A stretch of 47,466 bases of DNA from Actinomycetes bacterium (GCA_030612085.1 JAUWOM010000001.1:1-47466), one strand, 5' to 3'. Shown: positions 8,073 to 17,596, numbered from the stretch's first letter. Notes: generated by a model from the letters alone, not told the origin. Numbers and translations are program-made.

Positions 8073-10415
8073 ATGATGTTATTGCTTATTAGAAATTTTT
8101 ATAAAAAAATATCAAAGTCAATCAGATTTTTGCTTATTTCATTTATCTGCATTTTCCTTTTAAATTCTTCATTTTTTCCATATTTTATATCTGACAACAA
8201 TATTTTTCTAAACAGCACTAATAGTTTTTCAAAAAACAATAGTATTTTCTTTAAAAATATACTTTTTTTAAATAAGGCTTATGCAGATAATATGATAAGT
8301 AAATCATTTCAACAAAATTATCTAAAATCCAATCCCATTGATAGGTCTATTTCTCCTATTGATGTTGATAAGAATTTGATATATAAAAAACTTTATCTTT
8401 CAGGTCAAAATTATTTTAATTCAGGGAACTATTTAAGAGCTGATAGTTGTTTTTCACGAATTGTTGATAGCTCTTATATATTAGCTGATTATGCATTATA
8501 CTATCTTGCTCAAAGTAATCAGAAAATGGGTGATTATTCATTAGCAATTAAATATTATGAACAATATAGGGATAAATATTCTGAGGGATATTGGAATGAA
8601 AAAGTTGAACTTGAAAAGGTGAACTGCTTTTATAAATTAGGTGAGCTTTACAAAGTAGAGGAGGCCCTGAGAGATTTTTTAAAGAATTATTCTGATTCTG
8701 AGTTAATTCCTGAGGTTATGTTTCAACTTTCAAGTTGTTTAGAGGAACAAGAAAAATTGGAAGATGCAGTAAAAAATTACTATCAAATCTGGTTGGACTG
8801 GCCAATATCAGAACAAGCAAGTAAAGCTAAGGCAAGATTTATACAAATATCTGAAACTCATGATATTGAAATAAAACCTGCTAACTTAACATCATTACAT
8901 CAAAGAGCCAAGAAATTAATGAAAGCATATCTTTTTGATTCTGCTTTATCAGACCTTTTAAAGTTGAAAGAAAGAGCTAATCTTGAACAGGAAGCTGAAT
9001 TTGTATCAAAGGTGAAATTGGATATTGCTATCTGTAATTATAGACTAAGGAAATATGAAGAAGCTGCCTTTATTTTATCTGAATTACTTAATAGTGATAT
9101 TTCATCTGCTTTGAAAAAAAATGTATTGTTTTGGTTAGCTAAAAGTAATACATATTTAGGAAATACTCAATATGCCATAGAGTACTATTCATTACTAGTT
9201 GAAAAATATCCATATAGTGATCTTGCGCCTGAAAGTTTAGAAAATATTGCAAAAATACGGGAAAACAAAAATCAGACTGAAGAAGCAATGAATATTTATG
9301 AAAGAATTATCACAGAATATCCATACTCAGTATTTGCACAGAGGACATTATGGAATACTGGATGGATTTTTTACAAAGAAGGGCAATTTTCTGAAGCGTT
9401 AAAAAAATTTGACAGATTAGTAAAAACTGGGCGCAACTCATCTCTTTACTCAAAATCATTATACTGGAAATCTAAAGTCCTGGAGAAATTAGGTGAGAAT
9501 GATTCAGCAATACAAACTTACAAAGATCTTTTAGATAATAATTCTTATGATTTTTATAAGATAATGGCAATTGCAAAATTAGAAGAAATTGATCCAAACT
9601 ATATTGAAAACTTAAAAGAGAATTCTGATTATAATAAGATAGAACTAATATCATTAGGAGAAATTAAATCCGAACATTATAAAAAAGCTAAAGAACTTTT
9701 TATGTTAGGTTTTAATTATGATGCTATAAATGAATTGGAAATAGTGAAAAATAAGGAAAACAATGATAAAAAATTAATGGTTGAGGTTGGTAAGTTATTT
9801 TTTAAAACGGGTGATTATTTCAGAGCAATAAGAGTTGCAGTTAATTATTTGAATGAGTTTTTAAGTAATACACCAAGGGGAAAGGCAAAGGATATCTGGA
9901 AATCTTTTTATCCAAAGGGATACTATGGTACTGTTGAGAAGTGGGCAGATACTGAAAATGTTAATCCATTTTTAATTTACTCTATAATGAGAGAAGAAAG
10001 TCATTTTAATCCTCTTGCTCTCTCAGTATCTAACGCTCGAGGTTTAATGCAGATAATTCCTCCAACTGGTGAATGGATTGCTGAAAAAATCAATTCTCGA
10101 AATTTTGATGTTGAAAAAATGTGGGATACAGAAACTAATATTAGAATGGGGTCGTGGTATTTAAGATTTCTACTTGATTATTTCGATGGAGTAGAGATGT
10201 TAGCTACAGCAGGTTATAATGCTGGACAGGGAGCAGTTGGAAAATGGGTTAATAAGTATGATAAAAAAGAGGCAGATTTCTTTATTGAAAATATTCCATA
10301 TGAGCAGACAAGAGAATATGTTAAAAAGGTTTTAAGAGACTATGTTATCTATCATCAGATATATGAAAAAGATGATTTAAGCATTTCTTTATTAGTTGAT
10401 AACTTTTTAAAATAA
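8073..10415 (+). CDS. Membrane-anchored or secreted TPR lytic murein transglycosylase (Slt-like)
   Basis: 780 residues. A basic N-terminus and hydrophobic stretch (about 20-42) form a signal anchor or signal peptide. Many TPR-like helical repeats follow (about 95-600), and the C-terminus has an SLT domain. Catalytic Glu642 lies in REESHFNP. ARGLMQIIPPTGEWIA, an N-I-R-x-G-S-W-Y-L segment and AGYNAGQGAVGKW complete the goose-lysozyme-type fold. The enzyme cleaves glycan strands to 1,6-anhydro-MurNAc ends. Two ATG codons are adjacent at 8073 and 8076, and no strong ribosome-binding site is visible. The domain order matches Slt70 and its relatives, though the length is somewhat greater. Confidence 0.9.
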   Translation: MMLLLIRNFYKKISKSIRFLLISFICIFLLNSSFFPYFISDNNIFLNSTNSFSKNNSIFFKNILFLNKAYADNMISKSFQQNYLKSNPIDRSISPIDVDKNLIYKKLYLSGQNYFNSGNYLRADSCFSRIVDSSYILADYALYYLAQSNQKMGDYSLAIKYYEQYRDKYSEGYWNEKVELEKVNCFYKLGELYKVEEALRDFLKNYSDSELIPEVMFQLSSCLEEQEKLEDAVKNYYQIWLDWPISEQASKAKARFIQISETHDIEIKPANLTSLHQRAKKLMKAYLFDSALSDLLKLKERANLEQEAEFVSKVKLDIAICNYRLRKYEEAAFILSELLNSDISSALKKNVLFWLAKSNTYLGNTQYAIEYYSLLVEKYPYSDLAPESLENIAKIRENKNQTEEAMNIYERIITEYPYSVFAQRTLWNTGWIFYKEGQFSEALKKFDRLVKTGRNSSLYSKSLYWKSKVLEKLGENDSAIQTYKDLLDNNSYDFYKIMAIAKLEEIDPNYIENLKENSDYNKIELISLGEIKSEHYKKAKELFMLGFNYDAINELEIVKNKENNDKKLMVEVGKLFFKTGDYFRAIRVAVNYLNEFLSNTPRGKAKDIWKSFYPKGYYGTVEKWADTENVNPFLIYSIMREESHFNPLALSVSNARGLMQIIPPTGEWIAEKINSRNFDVEKMWDTETNIRMGSWYLRFLLDYFDGVEMLATAGYNAGQGAVGKWVNKYDKKEADFFIENIPYEQTREYVKKVLRDYVIYHQIYEKDDLSISLLVDNFLK

Positions 10416-10519
10416 AAAAAGATTTTAATTCTAATTAAAAAATGTTGAAAACTTCATTAAACAATGTTGAAAAATTCGTTAAAGGATTTTAAATACTTCA
10501 GATATACTTATTTTTAAAA

Positions 10520-10580
10520 TGTAGGGCAAGGCTTTAGCCTTGCTTGCAATTATAATGCAACCCTAAAGGGTTGCCCTACA
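10520..10580. repeat. 61-nt cloverleaf-forming palindromic element
   Basis: A perfect 10-bp outer stem, TGTAGGGCAA (10520-10529) with TTGCCCTACA (10571-10580), encloses three small hairpins: GGCT-TT-AGCC (10530-10539), TTGCA-7 nt-TGCAA (10544-10560) and CCCT-AA-AGGG (10561-10570). It ends 21 nt before the polX ATG. It looks like a REP/MITE-type intergenic element, not a tRNA: there is no anticodon arm of the right size. Confidence 0.7.
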
Positions 10581-10601
10581 TAAAACTTTTATAAAAATAA
10601 T

Positions 10602-12317
10602 ATGATAAGCATTAAAATTGCAAAGATTTTTGAAGATTTAGCAGATATGCTGGAGATAAAAGGAGAAAACCCTTTTAGAATACGGGCATATAGAAAAGCT
10701 GCTCGAAATATCAGGACCTTAACAAATGAGCTTGAAAAATTTGCTGATGAGGGTAGATTAGACCAGATTCCTGGCATTGGAGAAGGAATGAAGGAGAAAA
10801 TATATGAGATTTTGGATACTGGTCGTCTTCAATTTTATGAAGAATTAAAGAGTGAGATTCCACCAAGTTTGGTAAAGTTACTTTCTGTACCCGGTATTGG
10901 ACCTAAATTGGCTAAGAAGTTCTATGATGAATTAAATATTAGGGATATAGAGCAATTAGAAAAGATGGCTAAAGAACATCATTTAGCTGGATTACCAGGA
11001 ATAAAAGAAAAAACTGAGCAAAATATTCTAAAAGGAATTGAAATGCTGAAGAAGGGGTTAGAGAGGATGAATTTGGGTATAGCTTTACCAATTGCAAATG
11101 AAATTGTAGATCAATTAAGTAAACTTCCTGAAGTTAAAAGAATAAGCACAGCAGGAAGTCTTAGACGAAGAAAAGAAACTATTGGTGATATAGATATTTT
11201 AACTACTTCCTCTAATTCTAAGAAAGTAATGGATACTTTTATAAACTTACAACTTGTTGAGAGGGTTTTAGTTTGTGGTGATACCAAAAGCTCCATAATA
11301 ACTTATGATGGTATACATGTAGATTTAAGAGTTGTTGAGCCTGAAAGTTATGGATCAGCATTAGCTTATTTTACGGGTTCTAAAGCACATAATATTCGAA
11401 TCAGGGAAATAGCCATGAAAAATAATCTCAAAATAAATGAATATGGAGTATTTGATGAAAAAACTGGTATGAAAATCGCTGGTGAAAATGAGGAAGAAAT
11501 TTATCAAATTCTTAACCTGCCATTTATAGCGTCTGAACTTCGTGAGGATATGGGAGAAATAGAAGCTGCAAAGGAAAACAGATTGCCCACTTTAGTTAAA
11601 CTCTCTCAAATAAAAGGTGATCTACATGTACACACAACTTGGAGTGACGGGGGAAATAGTATTGAGGAAATGCTAAAAACTTCACAAGAAATGGGATATA
11701 AATATCTTGCTATATGTGACCATTCCCAAAGTTTAAAAGTTGCTGGTGGTCTATCTGAAGATAAATTATTAGAGCAAATAGAAAAGATAAAAGAATTAAA
11801 TAGTAAATATAAAGATTTTGATATTTTAGCAGGAAGTGAAGTTGATATAAAAGCAGATGGCTCTTTGGATTATCCAGATGAGTTAATGAAAAAATTAGAT
11901 ATAGTAGTAGCAGCGATACATACTCGATTTAGAAGGTCAAGATATGAGATGACTAAAAGGATAATAAAAGCTATCCAGAATCCACATGTAAATATACTAG
12001 CGCATCCTACCGGAAGATTGTTAGGAGTAAGAGATGCATATGAGGTTGATCTTGATGAAATATTAAAAGTTGCTAAAATAAATAAAATTGCATTAGAAAT
12101 TAATGCTTTCCCCGAAAGATTAGACTTAAATGATATAAATTGTAGGAAAGCAAAAGAATATGGGGTAATGATATCTATAAATACTGATAGTCATATAACT
12201 AATCAATTGGATTATATGGCTTTAGGGGTATCAGTAGCAAGAAGGGGTTGGTTAGAACCTAAAAATATAATTAACACCAAACCTATAGAACAAATTATCA
12301 AATTTTTAAAAAGTTAA
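10602..12317 (+). CDS. polX: Family X DNA polymerase with PHP domain (PolX)
   Basis: 571 residues in the bacterial PolX layout. Helix-hairpin-helix repeats (IPGIGEG at 56-62, VPGIGPK at 96-102) come first. The nucleotidyltransferase domain has GSLRRRKETIGDIDIL (Asp196, Asp198) and VDLRVV (Asp241). The C-terminal PHP domain starts at KGDLHVHTTWSDGG (His342, His344), with EVDI, AHPTGR and NTDSH further on. The enzyme fills short gaps and has 3'-5' exonuclease activity in base excision repair. No clear ribosome-binding site precedes the ATG, which lies directly after the cloverleaf repeat. It is followed after 16 nt by glgC. Confidence 0.95.
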   Translation: MISIKIAKIFEDLADMLEIKGENPFRIRAYRKAARNIRTLTNELEKFADEGRLDQIPGIGEGMKEKIYEILDTGRLQFYEELKSEIPPSLVKLLSVPGIGPKLAKKFYDELNIRDIEQLEKMAKEHHLAGLPGIKEKTEQNILKGIEMLKKGLERMNLGIALPIANEIVDQLSKLPEVKRISTAGSLRRRKETIGDIDILTTSSNSKKVMDTFINLQLVERVLVCGDTKSSIITYDGIHVDLRVVEPESYGSALAYFTGSKAHNIRIREIAMKNNLKINEYGVFDEKTGMKIAGENEEEIYQILNLPFIASELREDMGEIEAAKENRLPTLVKLSQIKGDLHVHTTWSDGGNSIEEMLKTSQEMGYKYLAICDHSQSLKVAGGLSEDKLLEQIEKIKELNSKYKDFDILAGSEVDIKADGSLDYPDELMKKLDIVVAAIHTRFRRSRYEMTKRIIKAIQNPHVNILAHPTGRLLGVRDAYEVDLDEILKVAKINKIALEINAFPERLDLNDINCRKAKEYGVMISINTDSHITNQLDYMALGVSVARRGWLEPKNIINTKPIEQIIKFLKS

Positions 12318-12333
12318 TTTGAGGTGATTTTCA

Positions 12334-13542
12334 GTGAGAAAAACTTTAGCGTTTATAATGGCAGGTGGTAAGGGAGAAAGGCTTTACCCTCTTACCAAAG
12401 ATAGAGCAAAACCATCAGTCCCTTTTGGTGGTAAGTACAGAATTATTGATTTCACACTCAGTAATTGTTTAAATTCAAATTTGAGAAAAATAAATGTACT
12501 AACACAGTATAAATCTTTTTCACTATATATGCATATAAAATTGGGTTGGAATTTCTTCAAAAGTGAACTTGGTGAATATATAAATGTAATTCCTGCTCAA
12601 AAGATAGGTAGGGAGGAGTGGTACCTTGGCACTGCAGATGCTATATATCAAAGTATATATTTTATAGATAAAGAAGAACCTGAAAGAGTAATTATCCTTT
12701 CAGGAGATCATATTTATAAAATGGATTATCAGGATATGATTATATTTCATAAGATAAAGAGAGCTGATCTAACAATAGCAACTTTAGAAATGGAGAGGGA
12801 TAAGGCATCGCAGTTTGGAGTAATACAAATTGATGAGGATAAAAAGGTTATGGGATTTGAAGAAAAGCCAAAAGAGCCTGAACCAATTCCGGGAAAACCT
12901 GAGTCCATTCTTATATCTATGGGAGTATATGTCTTTAATACTGATTTTTTAAAGAAGAAATTAATAGAAGATGCTAAAAGGATAGATTCAACTCACGATT
13001 TTGGAAAAGATATAATTCCAGGTATGATAAAAAATGCAAATGTTTATGCTTTTATCTTTCAAGATAGAGAAACCGGTAAACCAAAATATTGGAGAGATGT
13101 AGGTACAATTGATACATACTTTGAAGCTAATATGGATTTAGTTGGAATTAATCCCAAAATAAATCTCTATGAAAAAGAGTGGCCTATATTTACATTGCAA
13201 ACTCAATGCCCTCCAACTAAGACAATTGGAATTGAAGGTAAAGATAAAGGATTAGCAATTTCATCTCTACTTGCTGATGGGTGTTTGATTAAAGGTGGCA
13301 AAGTTTTTAATTCTATAATATCTAATGATGTTATAGTAAATGATTATTCTGATATTTCACATTCCATTATTTATGAAGGAGTTGATGTGGGAGAAGGGTG
13401 TAAGATTAAAAAAGCAATAATAGATAAAAATAACAAAATACCTCCTGATACAAGTATAGGCTACAAATTAGAGGATGATAAAAAGAAATTCACTGTTAGT
13501 GAAGGTGGAGTAGTAGTAGTTCCAAAAGAATATTTTAAATAA
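12334..13542 (+). CDS. glgC: Glucose-1-phosphate adenylyltransferase
   Basis: 402 residues. The enzyme makes ADP-glucose for glycogen synthesis. The N-terminus has AGGKGERLYPLTKDRAKPSVPFGGKYRIIDF, the nucleotide-binding and allosteric segment of GlgC. ILSGDHIYKMDY, GFEEKP and YWRDVGTIDTYFEANMDL follow, with a left-handed beta-helix C-terminus rich in I/V repeats. The start is GTG (12334), 7 nt after GAGGTG (12321-12326). It probably shares a transcript with polX. No other glycogen gene is nearby. Confidence 0.95.
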   Translation: MRKTLAFIMAGGKGERLYPLTKDRAKPSVPFGGKYRIIDFTLSNCLNSNLRKINVLTQYKSFSLYMHIKLGWNFFKSELGEYINVIPAQKIGREEWYLGTADAIYQSIYFIDKEEPERVIILSGDHIYKMDYQDMIIFHKIKRADLTIATLEMERDKASQFGVIQIDEDKKVMGFEEKPKEPEPIPGKPESILISMGVYVFNTDFLKKKLIEDAKRIDSTHDFGKDIIPGMIKNANVYAFIFQDRETGKPKYWRDVGTIDTYFEANMDLVGINPKINLYEKEWPIFTLQTQCPPTKTIGIEGKDKGLAISSLLADGCLIKGGKVFNSIISNDVIVNDYSDISHSIIYEGVDVGEGCKIKKAIIDKNNKIPPDTSIGYKLEDDKKKFTVSEGGVVVVPKEYFK

Positions 13543-13560
13543 TAAATATCAAATCATATA

Positions 13561-14409
13561 TCATTCTTGTTTTAAAATTATGGCTTTTTTGGGATAAGGT
13601 ATTTTTAAATCTAATTGACCTGCCTTTTCAATAAGTCTTTTTCTAAACTCTCTACTAATTGGGAAATTCTTTCCAGGTTTTACTTTTCCCCAGACTCTTA
13701 TAATTGCAGATGATTCTCCAAATTCTGTAATCCCTAACACTCTAATAGGTGTAATTATGTAACTTTTATAATTTTTGTCTTCAGAGATTTCTTTGCTTAT
13801 TTCATTTAAGAGGTCAAAAGCTTTCTTAAGATCTTCATTATAAGGTACTCCAACATCAAGTATCATACGAGACCATTGCCTGCTACGATTGCTAACTGTT
13901 TTAACTTCACCATTTGGGATAAAGTGAAGACTACCTTCAATATCCCTGATTGTTGTAACTCTTAAGGTAACATTTTCAACTTTTCCTGTAACATCCCCAA
14001 TTTTTATAGAATCACCAATGCCATATGGATTTTCAAATATTATAAAAATTCCATTAATTATATCTTTAATTAAAGTTTGAGCTCCAAGACCAAGAATTAC
14101 TCCAATTATTCCAGCACTTGCCAATATTGTTGTAAGACTTTTAGGTTCTAAAATAGTATCAAAAATTAAAAAAACAGCAATTAATAATATTAAAGCTGTT
14201 ATAGTATTTTTTATAATTGATGTTAATGTCAATAGTCTTCTTTTTGGTCTGGTCTTTTTAAATAATTCCTGGTAAATCTTTGATTTTGTGAATTGATTAA
14301 TAATAAATCTCATTACAAAGGATAATAAAATAGCTCCTATAATTATTAATAAAATTCTTATTGTTTTTTCACCAAATACTAAACTTGCTTTTTGTAATAT
14401 TGCTTGCAA
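13561..14409 (-). CDS. Small-conductance mechanosensitive channel (MscS family)
   Basis: 282 residues from the chosen start. Three hydrophobic segments are followed by a glycine- and alanine-rich pore-like helix (ILASAGIIGVILGLGAQTLIKDIINGIF) and the MscS beta domain (GDSIKIGDVTGKVENVTLRVTTIRD, then HFIPNGEV). The C-terminal alpha/beta domain is short. I choose TTG at 14409 because GAGGAG lies 7 nt upstream. A TTG 16 codons earlier (14457) would place that site inside the gene. The protein releases solutes on hypo-osmotic shock. It converges on glgC with 18 nt between stops. Confidence 0.9.
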   Translation of the reverse strand: MQAILQKASLVFGEKTIRILLIIIGAILLSFVMRFIINQFTKSKIYQELFKKTRPKRRLLTLTSIIKNTITALILLIAVFLIFDTILEPKSLTTILASAGIIGVILGLGAQTLIKDIINGIFIIFENPYGIGDSIKIGDVTGKVENVTLRVTTIRDIEGSLHFIPNGEVKTVSNRSRQWSRMILDVGVPYNEDLKKAFDLLNEISKEISEDKNYKSYIITPIRVLGITEFGESSAIIRVWGKVKPGKNFPISREFRKRLIEKAGQLDLKIPYPKKAIILKQE

Positions 14410-14457
14410 TTTTTTTTCTCCTCGTCTGTTAAAATGGTCTAAGTAATTTAAGTACAA

Positions 14458-14935
14458 TTAAACATGATTAATAATACATAAAATTATAAATCTTTTATCT
14501 TATTAAACTGTAGCAGGATTTATGATTTAATAATATTTATCTTTATAAAAATATTATTAAAAAATACAGACTTATATATTATACGATATAAATATAAGAT
14601 TATTTTTTTACATTGACTTTTTTGAGCTTTAAACATAGTGCCACCGATGTATCTCATCTTATACACAAAATAATAGGGAATTAAATATATATTAGAAATT
14701 ATGATTGGAGGATTTAATCTTAAATACCAAGTTTAGATAGTGCATATTATATATAAAAACCCCCGGACATTTCTAAATTGGTAGTACATTTATATATAAA
14801 AACTATGGACAAATTAGTTTAAATGATGTATAATAATTACACATTTGTATATATATGCAATTTTATATTATTAATATAAATATCATTCTAATATAGAAAA
14901 ATATCATTTTATTATTTTAATTAAGTATATAAGAT
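14458..14935. other. 478-nt AT-rich intergenic region before radC
   Basis: No credible gene. It contains an imperfect tandem duplication of about 44 nt (units from 14738 and 14782, sharing TAGT-x-CAT, ATATATAAAAAC and GGACA). A TTGACT near 14612 lacks a good -10. A GGAGG-like site near 14706 leads into no usable frame. Confidence 0.5.
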
Positions 14936-15619
14936 ATGAAATCAATAAAAGATTGGCCAGAAGATGAGAGACCTAGAGAGAGACTCTTTAAATATGGTGA
15001 AGATAATCTATCAGACGCTCAGCTTATTGCTATTTTAATTAATTCTGGAAATAGAAAAAGTAAAGAGAATGCAGTTGATCTTGGAAGGAACTTACTTAAA
15101 AAATTTAATGGGATCTCTGGCATAGATGAAGCACATATAAATGAATTGATAGAACTCCCCGGTATAGGTAGTTCCAAGGCTTCAAGATTGAAAGCAGCAT
15201 TTGAGTTGGGAAAAAGACTCATTTCAAAATCAAACGGTTCTCTTAAAAGGTTTAAATGTAGTGAAGATGTTGCAAAAATTTTTTATCCTAAAATGAAAAA
15301 TATAAAGAAGGAAAACTTTTTATGTTTACTTCTTGATGGTAAAAATAGAATAATAAATAAATTCAAAATTTCAGAAGGTTCTTTAAATTCTTCCATAGTA
15401 CATCCAAGAGAAGCTTTAAGACCTGCAATCCGTGAAGCAGCTGCATCTATAATTTTTATTCATAATCATCCTACCGGAGACCCCACACCAAGTAGTGATG
15501 ATCTGGCTATAACTAAAAGGTTGGTAGAATCAAGTAAAATAGTGGGAATTAAAGTATTAGATCACATAATAATTGGAGATAATAGACATTTCAGTTTTTC
15601 AGAAGAAAACCTGCTGTAA
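14936..15619 (+). CDS. radC: RadC-family JAB/MPN domain protein
   Basis: 227 residues. The N-terminal helix-hairpin-helix has LPGIGSSKASRLKAAFELGKR (about 74-94). The C-terminal JAMM metalloprotease-like motif is complete: HNHPTGDPTPSSDD with His176, His178, Ser186 and Asp189 (H-x-H-x7-S-x2-D). Despite the name, a role in DNA repair is disputed and the substrate is unknown. Its stop lies one base from the stop of the convergent Mth938-like gene. No strong ribosome-binding site is visible. Confidence 0.92.
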   Translation: MKSIKDWPEDERPRERLFKYGEDNLSDAQLIAILINSGNRKSKENAVDLGRNLLKKFNGISGIDEAHINELIELPGIGSSKASRLKAAFELGKRLISKSNGSLKRFKCSEDVAKIFYPKMKNIKKENFLCLLLDGKNRIINKFKISEGSLNSSIVHPREALRPAIREAAASIIFIHNHPTGDPTPSSDDLAITKRLVESSKIVGIKVLDHIIIGDNRHFSFSEENLL

Positions 15620-15620
15620 A

Positions 15621-15968
15621 TTAACAGGTGAGATGTAAAGCAAGTACTACGTTTTTATCTTTTGACATACTATTATATGTTTTACAGGCTCTTTCGGTTT
15701 TTTGAACTATAAGTTTAATATTATTCTCTTTTATAATCTTTTTTGTTTCATCTGAAACAATCATAAGTCCAAAAGCACCTGTTCCTACAATTAATATTTC
15801 TGGTTTTTCTACTAATATTTCTTGTATATCTTCATAAATTAATTGATGACCGACCTTTCTCCACCAATTAATTTTGATTTTATCTGGATATAAAATCAAA
15901 TCAGAATTATATGTTTTTCCATCTATTACAATTTTGCCAAATTTATAAGAATCAATTATTTTTCTCAT
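15621..15968 (-). CDS. Mth938-like / DUF498 (NDUFAF3-like) domain protein
   Basis: 115 residues. IDSYKFGKIVIDGKTYNSDLILYPDKI is followed by a W-rich turn, then PEILIVGTGAFGLMIVSDE and a C-terminal strand-helix. This matches the Mth938-like fold (DUF498/DUF598), related to the mitochondrial complex I assembly factor NDUFAF3. The bacterial function is unknown. There is no membrane segment and no cysteine cluster. Confidence 0.75.
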   Translation of the reverse strand: MRKIIDSYKFGKIVIDGKTYNSDLILYPDKIKINWWRKVGHQLIYEDIQEILVEKPEILIVGTGAFGLMIVSDETKKIIKENNIKLIVQKTERACKTYNSMSKDKNVVLALHLTC

Positions 15969-16086
15969 TTATCTTTCATTTAAAGTATAAAAATTTAATA
16001 GAATTAATAAAATTCTATTATTTTTATAATAACTTTAATATAATTGCTTTATTCCAATTCAATATTCACAATTTTAGTTAATAAAA

Positions 16087-17208
16087 TTATTTCAAATTTA
16101 ATACTCTATTTATCCATTTATCAGGATTTTTAATTTCATCAATAGTTGGGATATTTTTTTCATTCTCATAAAGTAAATTTAATCCAATCATATTCATTTT
16201 TTTATGTATATAATTAGCAAATTTCTGTCCCATCTCATACTGTTTAAGCTTTAATTCAATACCGATGATTTTTCGGAAAATCTTTTCAACCGGATTTATA
16301 ATTTTTCTCCTATTTTCAAATCTATTCTTTAAAACTTGAAAATTTGATATCATTCTACTTCCAATTTTATCCATAATAAAATTACTGTATCCTTCCAGAA
16401 TCGTCATTAATGCTTGAATTCTATATAATATTTCTCTTTGCCCTGGAGTAACCAAAGAAAAAAGAAAATCTTCACTCTGGAATTTGTTTATTACCTCATT
16501 AATATTTTTTACATCCAATTTCTGGATTCTTTCAGCAGCAGATTCTAAATTTAAAGTTGCACTTTCTATAAATTCTTTTAGTAGACTTTTATAATAATCA
16601 GTAATCCAATTATTAGAGTTGAATTCAAGAGCATGTGTAACTTCATGAAGAGCTATCCAGAACCTAAAATCCTTTGATGGTATTTTTAGCATTTTTTCCA
16701 ATTTAAGTAAATTTGGTGCAACAAAATAGATATTACCTCTTTCACCATACGGAAGACATAGATCATATTGCCCTAAAACATTCTTAGCCATGTAACCCAA
16801 AACTAACCCAATTTCCAGAGTGATTATAAATGGACTAATTTTATTAAGTAGTTTACTTATTGGATCAGTTGCTTTCGGTTTTTTGTACTCTTCTACTACT
16901 TTTTGAGTCAATGGTTCCATTAATGCTTTAAATCCTTTTATATTAGCTTCGATCCAATCCTGTCTACTAATAACCTTTGCTGAAGCAAATTGAAAGAATT
17001 GTAAATTTGTGAAATTTGAAGTTAAAATCTCACTTGCTCTAACTAATTCCTCAAATTGCTTTTGCATATCTAAAGATGGCATTTCATCAGTTTCACCTGA
17101 GTTGGCAACTCTAATAGCTAACATTTTAACAAGTTCCCAATTAATGGTATCTTTTTTACCTTTAGATAATTCTTCGACTTCTCTAATTATTGGATGATAA
17201 ATATCCAT
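16087..17208 (-). CDS. DUF2342-family putative zinc metalloprotease
   Basis: 373 residues. A zincin motif HEVTH (His188, Glu189, His192) lies in WIALHEVTHALEF, and a likely third ligand is Glu272 in ILEGYSNFIMD. The order and spacing match the DUF2342 zinc-dependent metalloprotease family, some members of which are described as coenzyme F420 biosynthesis-associated. It is best known from Actinobacteriota and Chloroflexota. VAPNLLKLEK resembles the conserved segment before the active site. No F420 gene is in the window. No signal peptide, so probably cytoplasmic. Substrate unknown. Confidence 0.75.
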   Translation of the reverse strand: MDIYHPIIREVEELSKGKKDTINWELVKMLAIRVANSGETDEMPSLDMQKQFEELVRASEILTSNFTNLQFFQFASAKVISRQDWIEANIKGFKALMEPLTQKVVEEYKKPKATDPISKLLNKISPFIITLEIGLVLGYMAKNVLGQYDLCLPYGERGNIYFVAPNLLKLEKMLKIPSKDFRFWIALHEVTHALEFNSNNWITDYYKSLLKEFIESATLNLESAAERIQKLDVKNINEVINKFQSEDFLFSLVTPGQREILYRIQALMTILEGYSNFIMDKIGSRMISNFQVLKNRFENRRKIINPVEKIFRKIIGIELKLKQYEMGQKFANYIHKKMNMIGLNLLYENEKNIPTIDEIKNPDKWINRVLNLK

Positions 17209-17519
17209 TTTCCTGAATTAAAAAATATCCTTTCCTTATAAAAATCTATTAAAAGTATTATTAATACTTAGAATTTATTATTTTACTCAATCTAATTATA
17301 AACGTAAAATACAGTAAAGATTAAAAAATTTTAAGTCTAAGTAAATTCTAATAGTTCTACTAAATTATTAAGATATTTACAAATATATTAATAATATATT
17401 GATATGTTAAAATATATATATTAGAATCTTATTCGATATAATTTTTTTATATTTTGTTATGAATTTACCTAAAAAGATAACAAATTATTAAAAACTAATC
17501 ATTTTAAAAATAGCTTTTT
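17209..17519. other. 311-nt AT-rich intergenic region before the tRNA gene
   Basis: No coding potential. The only notable element is the candidate promoter listed at 17399-17427. It also holds the upstream region of the leftward DUF2342 gene. Confidence 0.5.
17399..17427 (+). promoter_or_regulatory. Candidate promoter for the CAU tRNA
   Basis: TTGATA (17399-17404), a 17-nt spacer and TAGAAT (17422-17427), about 90 nt before the mature tRNA 5' end. In such AT-rich DNA, chance matches are common. Confidence 0.35.
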
Positions 17520-17596
17520 GGGCCCATAGCTCAGTTGGTTAGAGCAGCGCACTCATAATGCGGAGGTCCCAGGTTCGAGTCCTGGTGGGCCCACCA
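17520..17596 (+). tRNA. tRNA with CAU anticodon (Met or lysidine-type Ile2)
   Basis: 77 nt including an encoded CCA. The acceptor stem GGGCCCA/TGGGCCC is perfect. The D-loop has AGCTCAGTTGGTTAGAGC, the anticodon loop is CTCATAA with CAT at 17554-17556, and the T arm is CCAGG-TTCGAGT-CCTGG. It is not an initiator: the first acceptor pair is G-C. Pairs C4-G69 and C5-G68 fit TilS recognition, so Ile2 (AUA decoding) is as likely as elongator Met. The top pair of the anticodon stem is a G-G mismatch. Confidence 0.95.

Noticed and set aside
10520..10580. tRNA or tRNA-like RNA
   Set aside because: The arms are 4-5 bp with 2- or 7-nt loops and there is no T-loop, D-loop or CCA end. It fits a palindromic repeat better.
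14410..14457. TTG 14457 as start of the MscS-like gene
   Set aside because: A strong GAGGAG sits 7 nt before TTG 14409, which also gives a normal membrane-protein N-terminus.
14612..14640. Promoter TTGACT before radC
   Set aside because: No acceptable -10 hexamer lies at 16-18 nt spacing, and it is 300 nt from the gene.
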